Positions 3,823 through 8,888 of a stretch of DNA of 8,888 bases are shown here, one piece after another. The translations under genes were made by a program, and so were the position numbers. Source of the stretch: Thermoanaerobaculales bacterium (lineage in GTDB: Bacteria; Acidobacteriota; Thermoanaerobaculia; Thermoanaerobaculales; Sulfomarinibacteraceae); NCBI GenBank assembly GCA_025456385.1, contig JALOKS010000087.1:1-8888 (forward strand), read 5' to 3'. Each line of letters opens with the position of its first letter. Positions within the stretch are counted from its first letter, which is position 1. The notes beneath the pieces were generated by a model. It saw only the letters and a list, made by a program, of their open reading frames with translations, did not search any database and had not been told where the DNA came from.

Positions 3823-5314
3823 CCTGTTGCGCCTGGCCGACCTCGCTCTCAGCGGCCGCGCGGGACCGGACCTTCCCGAGGAGCTGCTGCGCGCGGTGGT
3901 GGAGGAGACCGGATCGCGCGCCGGCGTCCTGCGGCGCGGCGGCGATGCGGTCGCGCGCTGGCCGCGCACGGTTTCGGCCCAGGTCGAGGAGGCCACCGAT
4001 GGCTGGACCGAGCTGCCTTTCGGCTCCGACGGGCTGACCTGGCGGCTGCGCCTGCTGCACCTCGACCGACTCGACGAGTCGGCCCTCGGCGCGACGCGCC
4101 TCGGCCTCAACGCCTGGCAGCTGCGCGAGGAGCTGAAGCGCATCCGGTTCGACGAGCGGTTCCACCTCTGGGAGCTCGAGGCCATCCGGTCGATCGCCAC
4201 CGGCATCGGCGGCATCGACGAAACCTCGGACCTCGCCGAGGAGCTCATCAACCACCTGGTCGCCCTCCTCGGCCTGCGCAGCGCCCACCTCTACCTCGGG
4301 TCCTCGCCCGACGAGGCCGAGCACGTCGCCGGCTTCGGCCCGGAGCGCCTCGACGGCGAGGCCCTGGCCGGTGCCTGGCGGCAGGGGCTCTACGGCGAGG
4401 AGCTGGTCGCGCTCCCCTTGAGCTCGGACTCGGGCACGGTCGGCGTCCTGGTCGCCGCCGACAAGGAGGCGCGCGCCGGAACCGAGCCGTTCGCGGCCAA
4501 CGACGTGCGGCTGCTGGAGCTGTTCGCGGTTCAGGTCACGGTCGCCCTGGAGTACCTGCGCCTGACCCGGGAGTCATTGGAGCGCGAACGCATGCGCCGC
4601 GAGATCGAGACCGCGGCGGTCATCCAGTCCCACCTCCACCCGCAGAGGTTTCCGGAGCTGCCGGGCTTCCGGCTGGCGGCGCGCTCGTCGTCGAGCCGGA
4701 CGGTCGCCGGCGATACCTACGATGTGCTGCAGTCGGGCGACAGCCTCATCGCAACCGTCACCGACGTCTCCGGAAAGGGCGTCGGCGCCGGCATGATCGC
4801 CTCCGGGGTTCACGCCGCGGTGCGTTTGATGGCCGAGAACGTCGGCGACCTCGCCGAGCTCGCCGCGCGCATCAACCGCTACCTCGCCGGAGCCACTGCC
4901 GACAATCGCTTCGCGACCTTCGCCATGGTGAGGATCGCGCCGGACGGCGAGCTGGGTGCCGTCAACGCGGGCCATCTGCCGGTTCTGATCCGGCGCCGGG
5001 ACGGCAGCATCGAGTCGATCGAGAGCGGGGGCCTGCCGCTCGGCATCCTGAGCGCGGCCCGCTACAGCGAGACGACGGCCGCCCTGGCGCCGGGAGACTT
5101 CCTGCTCCTCTTCACCGACGGCCTGACCGAGGCCGAGGACCCTGACGAGGAGGAGTTCGGGGTCACGCGGGTCGCCGAGACCGCCTCCGGCCTGGAATCG
5201 CCGACCGCCGACCGCCTGTGCGAGGCGATTCTCGACGCGGTCGACCGTCACACCTGCGGCGCCCCGCTCACGGACGACGCGACCCTCGTGGTGGTCGAAC
5301 GGCTCGACGGCTGA
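3809..5314 (+). CDS. GAF-SpoIIE (PP2C-type) serine phosphatase, RsbU-like
   Basis: The 501-residue protein has a divergent N-terminal region (1-115), a GAF domain (about 119-251), a coiled linker (TRESLERERMRREIETAAVIQSHL is at its centre, about 250-275) and a SpoIIE/PP2C phosphatase domain to the end. Phosphatase motifs are VAGDTYD (D302, D305), TDVSGKGVGAGM (D319), NAGHLPVL, GLPLGI, LFTDGLTEA (D437) and LTDDATL (D489, D490), giving all the metal-binding aspartates. It should dephosphorylate the STAS protein encoded just upstream when its GAF domain senses its signal. GAGGGA at 3802-3807 precedes the ATG, which lies inside the STAS gene. The GAF end VAADKEARAGTEPFAANDVR closely resembles that of the sigma-54 activator. 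Thr replaces the common Phe in GDFYD. Confidence 0.93.
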   Translation: MPLSDLLRLADLALSGRAGPDLPEELLRAVVEETGSRAGVLRRGGDAVARWPRTVSAQVEEATDGWTELPFGSDGLTWRLRLLHLDRLDESALGATRLGLNAWQLREELKRIRFDERFHLWELEAIRSIATGIGGIDETSDLAEELINHLVALLGLRSAHLYLGSSPDEAEHVAGFGPERLDGEALAGAWRQGLYGEELVALPLSSDSGTVGVLVAADKEARAGTEPFAANDVRLLELFAVQVTVALEYLRLTRESLERERMRREIETAAVIQSHLHPQRFPELPGFRLAARSSSSRTVAGDTYDVLQSGDSLIATVTDVSGKGVGAGMIASGVHAAVRLMAENVGDLAELAARINRYLAGATADNRFATFAMVRIAPDGELGAVNAGHLPVLIRRRDGSIESIESGGLPLGILSAARYSETTAALAPGDFLLLFTDGLTEAEDPDEEEFGVTRVAETASGLESPTADRLCEAILDAVDRHTCGAPLTDDATLVVVERLDG

Positions 5315-5345
5315 GACCGGGTTCCCGAGGGCCGGCTGCGGCGCC

Positions 5346-7115
5346 TCAGCTCGCGTACAGGCCCGCGATGAGCTCGCTGTACCGCTCCTCGACCACTCTT
5401 CGCTTGACCTTCAGCGTCGGCGTCAAGGTGCCGTCGTCGATCGACAGCATCAGCGGCAGCACCGCGTGCCGCTTGATCTGCTCGTAGCTCGCGAGGTCGG
5501 AGTTGACAGCGGCCACCACCGACGCGTAGGCCTCGACGACCTTCGGGTGGGTTGTCAGCTCCTCGAGCGAGGCGTACTGGATCCCCTCGCCCTCCGCCCA
5601 CTTCTCCAATCCCTCCGTATTGGGCGACAGCAGCACGACCAGGAAGGGCTTGCGATCGCCGATGATGACCGCGTTGTCGATCAGCGGCGAGCGCTTGAGC
5701 TCGGCCTCGATGGGCTGCGGAGCGATGTTCTTGCCGCCCGCGGTGACGATGATGTCCTTCTTGCGATCGGTGATGCGGATGAAGCCCTCGGCGTCGATCT
5801 CGGCGATATCGCCTGTGAGGAAGAAGCCGTCGGCATCGAAGACCTCGGCCGTCTTGTCGGGCAGGTTCCAGTAGCCCTTCATGACCGAAGGACCGCGAAC
5901 GCAGAGCTCGCCGTCGGCCGCCACCTTCGCCTCGACGTTGGAGATCGCCTTGCCGACCGACCCGAGGCGGGTCATGCCGGGAGCGAGGCCGTTGACCGCG
6001 ATCACCGGCGAGGTCTCGGTCAGGCCGTAGCCCTCGAGAATGCGAATGCCGATGGAGTGGAAGAACTCGTTGGTGAACAACGCCAGCGGTGCGCCGCCGG
6101 AGACGCAGAAGCGCAGGCGGCCGCCGAGCCGCTCACGGACCTTGGAGAGCACCAGTCGGTCGGCGAGCGCGTGCTTGATGCCGGCCGGCTTGCCGCCCGC
6201 GAGGACCCGCGGGTAGGCCTCTCGCCCGGCGGCGAGCGCCCACTCGAAGAGCGACCGGCGGAGGGGGGAGCCGCTCTGCACCGCGTCCATGACCTTGTCG
6301 TAGACCTTCTCGTAGATGCGGGGCACGCTCGCGAAGACCGTCGGCCGGATCGTCGTCAGCAGGTCGCCGACGTGGTAGACCGAGCAGTACGCCTTGGTGA
6401 CGGCGCGGTACATGTAGAGGTAGCCGAGCATCCGCTCGAAGACGTGGCACAGGGGGAGAAACTCGAGGCAGAAGTCGCTCGGGTCGATCAGCGCCCGCTC
6501 CGCCGAGGGCATGACGTTCTGCACCAGGTTGGCGTGGGTCAGGGTGACCCCCTTCGGGTTGCCCGTGGTGCCCGAGGTGTAGATCAAGGTCAGCAGGTCG
6601 TCCGCCGACACCTTCTCCGCGCGCTGCCAGAAGAGATCCTCGGACTCACCCGAGGTCCCCGACTCGATCACCTCCGCCAGCGACATCACCCCGCCGGCAC
6701 AGGGCCCCTCGATCTGCACCAGGTGCCTCAGGTGCGGGCAGTCGCTGCGGATCTCGAGAAACTTCGCCATCTGGTCCGCGTTCTCGGCCACCGCCACGAT
6801 CGACCCCGAGTCCTTCACCTGGTACGCCACCTGGGCCGGGGTCAGGGTGCCGTAGACCGGCACGTCCGCCGCCCCGAGGTCGGCGACGGCAAGGTCCACC
6901 ATGTGCCACTCCGGACGGTTGTCCGTCACCAGCATGACGCGGTCGCCGCGCCCGACCCCGAGCTTCTCGAGGCCGACCGCGAGGCCAGCCGTCCGCGAGA
7001 AGAACTCGCCCGTGCTCCACACGGTCTTGCCGTCGAGCGTGAAGTGGAAGTAGTGCTCGTCGCGTGGCGTGTCGAGCTCGTGGCGGTACAGGTCGAGAAT
7101 GCTGCGCTCGATCAT
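5346..7115 (-). CDS. fadD: Long-chain fatty acid--CoA ligase (FadD/LcfA family, AMP-binding)
   Basis: The 589-residue enzyme activates fatty acids to acyl-CoA through an acyl-adenylate. Signatures are YTSGTTGNPKG (179-189, phosphate loop), YGLTETSP (363-370), FLTGDIAEID (D436 binds ribose), ITDRKKDII (R451) and the C-terminal TPTLKVKR with the catalytic lysine K569. Length and the YGLTETSPVIAVN / VMKGYWN motifs fit the long FACL group (COG1022) rather than short- or medium-chain ligases. It overlaps the upstream regulator by 4 nt (ATGA) and has a GGGGGA ribosome site just before the ATG, so the two form one operon. It converges on the phosphatase gene with a 31-bp gap and no clear intrinsic terminator. 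Chain-length preference cannot be read from the sequence. Confidence 0.93.
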   Translation of the reverse strand: MIERSILDLYRHELDTPRDEHYFHFTLDGKTVWSTGEFFSRTAGLAVGLEKLGVGRGDRVMLVTDNRPEWHMVDLAVADLGAADVPVYGTLTPAQVAYQVKDSGSIVAVAENADQMAKFLEIRSDCPHLRHLVQIEGPCAGGVMSLAEVIESGTSGESEDLFWQRAEKVSADDLLTLIYTSGTTGNPKGVTLTHANLVQNVMPSAERALIDPSDFCLEFLPLCHVFERMLGYLYMYRAVTKAYCSVYHVGDLLTTIRPTVFASVPRIYEKVYDKVMDAVQSGSPLRRSLFEWALAAGREAYPRVLAGGKPAGIKHALADRLVLSKVRERLGGRLRFCVSGGAPLALFTNEFFHSIGIRILEGYGLTETSPVIAVNGLAPGMTRLGSVGKAISNVEAKVAADGELCVRGPSVMKGYWNLPDKTAEVFDADGFFLTGDIAEIDAEGFIRITDRKKDIIVTAGGKNIAPQPIEAELKRSPLIDNAVIIGDRKPFLVVLLSPNTEGLEKWAEGEGIQYASLEELTTHPKVVEAYASVVAAVNSDLASYEQIKRHAVLPLMLSIDDGTLTPTLKVKRRVVEERYSELIAGLYAS

Positions 7116-7747
7116 GACGATCCCCCTTGGCGGCCGCGGCCGCGCGCGATGCCGTCGGTCAGCACGCGCACCAGCGGCTTGTGGTGGCGCAGGAGATCGC
7201 CGGGGTTTTCCGCGAGGAGCCAGCTTGTCACCAGCTCGTCCACCGCCCCGAAGACGAGATTGGTCGCCAGCCCGGGACTGATGTCGCGGCGGAACACGCC
7301 CGCCTCCTGCCCTTCTTCGACGATGTCGCGCACCCGATCCAGATACTCGCCGAGTTTACCACGCGAAAATGTGCTCATGAATCGGCGCGAGTGGCGGGTC
7401 TCGATCTGCAGGAGGTGGGCCAGCGCGTGGTCCCGGCCGAGGGTTTCGAGGTGCAGCCGGATCATGACGCTGAGCTTCTGCGCGGGGTCCGTCATGTTCG
7501 CGATCTCCTCGTCGAGACGCTCGATGAAGCGGCCGAGCACCTCGTCGAAGATCGACATCAGGAGGTGCTCCTTGCCCTCGAAGTAGAGGTAGAGAGTCCC
7601 GTCGGCCACCTCCGCGGCCTCGGCGACATCCGTCATCCGCGCGCCGAAGTAGCCCTTGGAGGCGAAGACCTCGATCGCCGCCCGCAGGATGCGACGGTAC
7701 TTCTGCTCGCGCGGCGTCAGCTCGCGGGCCATCTCGCTCTCGGGCAT
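7112..7747 (-). CDS. fadR: TetR-family fatty acid metabolism repressor, FadR (Bacillus YsiA type)
   Basis: The 211-residue protein has a TetR helix-turn-helix at about 16-62 (IEVFASKGYFGARMTDVAEA, then VADGTLYLYFEGKEHLL) and an all-helical ligand domain. From VADGTLYLYF through GRFIERLDEEI to LVFGAVDELVTSWLL it follows the Bacillus subtilis FadR (YsiA) sequence as I recall it, well beyond the HTH. That protein represses fatty acid degradation genes and is released by long-chain acyl-CoA. The next gene is an acyl-CoA ligase, which makes that effector, so a feedback loop is likely. A perfect FadR-type operator overlaps the promoter, indicating autoregulation. GGGAGGG precedes the ATG by 3 nt. 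It is not the unrelated GntR-family FadR of Escherichia coli. Confidence 0.9.
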   Translation of the reverse strand: MPESEMARELTPREQKYRRILRAAIEVFASKGYFGARMTDVAEAAEVADGTLYLYFEGKEHLLMSIFDEVLGRFIERLDEEIANMTDPAQKLSVMIRLHLETLGRDHALAHLLQIETRHSRRFMSTFSRGKLGEYLDRVRDIVEEGQEAGVFRRDISPGLATNLVFGAVDELVTSWLLAENPGDLLRHHKPLVRVLTDGIARGRGRQGGSS

Positions 7748-7760
7748 GGTCCCTCCCGCC

Positions 7761-7778
7761 TGAATGAATACTCATTCA
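7761..7778. promoter_or_regulatory. FadR operator (18-bp palindrome)
   Basis: TGAATGA-ATAC-TCATTCA matches the Bacillus FadR box consensus TGAATGAMTANTCATTCA at every defined position, with 7-bp perfect arms. It lies 14 bp before the fadR start codon and covers the predicted transcription start, so bound FadR should block its own operon. The identification rests on the site and the adjacent FadR homologue together. Confidence 0.9.
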
Positions 7779-7806
7779 TGTTTGATCGCCGCACCGCCGG
7801 TGTCAA
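7778..7806 (-). promoter_or_regulatory. Housekeeping promoter of fadR-fadD
   Basis: On the minus strand a perfect -35 TTGACA (7806-7801) is followed after 17 bp by AAACAT (7783-7778), a weak -10. The start would fall near 7771, inside the operator, and the leader would carry the GGGAGGG ribosome site. The perfect -35 compensates for the poor -10; the overlap of -10 and operator is typical of a TetR-type repressible promoter. Confidence 0.65.
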
Positions 7807-7909
7807 GCGCAAGGCGGGCGGCCGTCACCGGGCCCACGGCCGACCGAGACGCAGCTCGCGGCGTCGGCTACCACGGCGACCGGCGGCCCCGGGCGGCGGG
7901 CGCGTCATC

Positions 7910-7915
7910 TACAAT
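7910..7915 (+). promoter_or_regulatory. -10 element (TACAAT) of the small membrane protein gene
   Basis: tcTACAATca lies 31 nt before the ATG at 7947. Unlike the other CTACAnT boxes in the window it leaves a leader of about 24 nt, and this gene does have a Shine-Dalgarno sequence. No clear -35 is present. It diverges from the fadR promoter. Confidence 0.5.
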
Positions 7916-7946
7916 CAATCATCGCCAAGGTGGTGAAGGAGGACCC

Positions 7947-8306
7947 ATGAGGACGTGGCTGACGCGGATCATCTGGCTGCTCGTCCTGTTCATCGTCGCC
8001 ACCCTGCTGTGGGACCAGCGCCACCGCATCGCGCTCCTGTCCAACAACCAGCTCCGGATCCAGGGCGACTGGTACCGCGTCGAGATGGGGTTCAAGGGCG
8101 ACGACCGCTACTCCATCGCGGAGCGGATCATCACCCGCAACGGCCTCGAGTGGGGCTCCTACGAGCTGCGCCGGAACACCGAGCTCGAGGTCACGACCAG
8201 CGACGACGTCAGGAGCTACCGCCTCAGCTTTCCCGACGACGAGTCCATGGAGTGGACGCTCGAGGGCGGAGGCGAGCGCGCCACCATCCTGCGTTGGCAG
8301 CGCTGA
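7947..8306 (+). CDS. Small membrane-anchored protein, unknown function
   Basis: I do not recognise this 119-residue protein. AAGGAGG at 7936-7942 lies 4 nt before the ATG, so the start is secure. Residues 8-22 (IIWLLVLFIVATLLW) form one transmembrane helix flanked by R2/R7 and then DQRHR, giving no obvious cleavage site and a probable membrane anchor. The remainder (about 30-119) alternates polar and hydrophobic residues (WYRVEMGF, LEWGSYELRR, SYRLSF, MEWTLEGG, ATILRWQR) and is probably a small beta-rich domain outside the cytoplasm. It is divergent from fadR, and its -10 box is about 130 bp from the FadR operator, so FadR control is doubtful. A multi-spanning membrane protein gene follows 24 nt later with its own promoter-like box. 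Confidence 0.8.
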   Translation: MRTWLTRIIWLLVLFIVATLLWDQRHRIALLSNNQLRIQGDWYRVEMGFKGDDRYSIAERIITRNGLEWGSYELRRNTELEVTTSDDVRSYRLSFPDDESMEWTLEGGGERATILRWQR

Positions 8307-8324
8307 GGCGGCACGATCTACACT
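8294..8324 (+). promoter_or_regulatory. Promoter-like boxes (TTGGCA / TACACT) before the terminal membrane protein gene
   Basis: TTGGCA (8294-8299, five of six matches to TTGACA) and tcTACACTcg (-10 at 8319-8324) are separated by 19 bp. The -10 ends 6 nt before the GTG at 8331, so the mRNA would begin at or next to the start codon. No Shine-Dalgarno sequence is present. Confidence 0.5.
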
Positions 8325-8330
8325 CGATCC

Positions 8331-8888
8331 GTGAGGGGCGCCGGAAGCATCACCGCGGCCAGCGGCGCAGTGCCGGTGGCGGCGGCTTGGATTGCCGGCG
8401 CCTCCGGCCTGCCCGTCGCGTACCGGCCGATCACCGACGTCCTCGCCGAGGTGCTGGCCGCTCTCCTGGTGGTGCTCGCCTGGCGCTTCCGTCGCGGTCG
8501 CCTCGCCGTCGCCGCCCTTCTCGTTGCCGCCGCCAACCTGCTCCTGCGCGGCCCTCTGGCCGGAGCCGAGGCGGGGGCCGGCGAGCCCCTGCTCGAGCTG
8601 CTGCTGCCGTTGACCATCGCCGCACTCGCCCTGCTGCCGGAGCGGCCGCTGGCGCGGCCGCAGACCCTGGTGCTGGCGGCCGTGGTCCTGATCGAGGCCT
8701 GGCTGGTCCTCGCTCTGGCCCGCGGCGCCCCGGCTCGAGGGCTGCTGGCAGCTCCCGAGCTCGGCCGGATGGTCTTCCTCATCGCCGGCGCCTTCGTGAC
8801 GCTCGCCTTCGCGGCCCGCCGCGGCGCCTTCGAGGGCTCACTGCTGTGGGTGCTCGCGGCCGCGGCCCTGGCCGTGCTCGGCGACCGC
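8331..8888 (+). CDS. Multi-spanning membrane protein, N-terminal part (runs off right edge)
   Basis: From GTG at 8331 the frame stays open for all 186 codons to the window end. The codons are strongly G/C-ending and the product is rich in Leu, Ala and Val with clear hydrophobic segments. Probable membrane helices lie near residues 36-52 (DVLAEVLAALLVVLAW), 56-70, 84-98, 108-124, 138-155 and 165-180, separated by short basic loops (RFRRGR, RRGAF). No catalytic domain has appeared by the edge. Membrane sensor regions of this layout often precede GGDEF or histidine kinase domains, but that is a guess. The GTG is chosen because it follows the TACACT box by 6 nt and is the first start in this frame after the previous gene; internal GTG codons are possible alternatives. 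Confidence 0.65.
   Translation, partial: MRGAGSITAASGAVPVAAAWIAGASGLPVAYRPITDVLAEVLAALLVVLAWRFRRGRLAVAALLVAAANLLLRGPLAGAEAGAGEPLLELLLPLTIAALALLPERPLARPQTLVLAAVVLIEAWLVLALARGAPARGLLAAPELGRMVFLIAGAFVTLAFAARRGAFEGSLLWVLAAAALAVLGDR

Noticed and set aside
5311..5349. Possible bidirectional terminator between the convergent phosphatase and fadD genes
   Set aside because: Only CTGAG/CTCAG at the ends and a 4-bp CGGG-TT-CCCG stem can be drawn, with no T tract; too weak to annotate.
5466..7586. A 706-codon plus-strand frame opposite fadD and fadR
   Set aside because: Composition is Val/Arg/Asp/Glu/His-rich without domains, and both minus-strand genes beneath it are unmistakable.

Overview
The window is GC-rich with strong C/G third-position bias and dense, mostly intact genes. 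Nothing in it fixes the taxon. Gene content (FadR/FadD pair, Rsb-type partner switch with a GAF-SpoIIE phosphatase, sigma-54 activator, type IV pilin-like protein, sulfatase-fold exported enzyme) and the recurrent CTACAnT -10 element close to start codons would suit a Gram-negative, high-GC environmental bacterium such as an Acidobacteriota or deltaproteobacterial-type lineage; this is inference only. I see no rRNA, tRNA, CRISPR array, insertion sequence or phage gene.

Layout. (1) 1-306, minus: N-terminal part of an exported sulfatase/alkaline-phosphatase-fold enzyme, running off the left edge. (2) 468-1058, plus: an orphan type IV pilin-like protein behind a textbook sigma-54 (-24/-12) promoter, ending at a strong hairpin terminator. 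(3) 1260-2744, plus: a GAF-AAA+-Fis sigma-54 activator with a variant GAFTGA loop. (4) 2701-2883: a control region with two matching NtrC-geometry palindromes, an AT-rich island and a second sigma-54 promoter. (5) 2884-5314, plus: a predicted 50-residue secreted peptide, then an overlapping rsbW-like / rsbV-like / rsbU-like cluster (kinase anti-sigma factor, STAS antagonist, GAF-SpoIIE phosphatase) with no sigma factor gene beside it. (6) 5346-7747, minus: a fadR-fadD operon with an ATGA overlap, headed by a perfect match to the Bacillus FadR operator. (7) 7947-8306, plus: a small membrane-anchored protein of unknown function. (8) 8331-8888+, plus: a multi-spanning membrane protein open at the right edge.

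How it may work together. The most interesting part is 414-5314. Two sigma-54 promoters with the same core (CTGGCAT-N5-TTGCC) and the same 13-14 nt leader carrying a Shine-Dalgarno sequence flank a sigma-54 activator gene: one drives the pilin-like gene, the other the small peptide and partner-switch cluster. The activator and the phosphatase each carry a GAF domain with a near-identical C-terminal motif. I infer a two-tier circuit in which one signal could act first on the sigma-54 activator and again on the phosphatase that sets the state of the partner switch. The final target (a sigma factor or other protein) is not in the window. Genes without a sigma-54 promoter mostly lack a Shine-Dalgarno sequence and have a CTACAnT -10 element 6-12 nt before the start codon, suggesting leaderless or nearly leaderless mRNAs.
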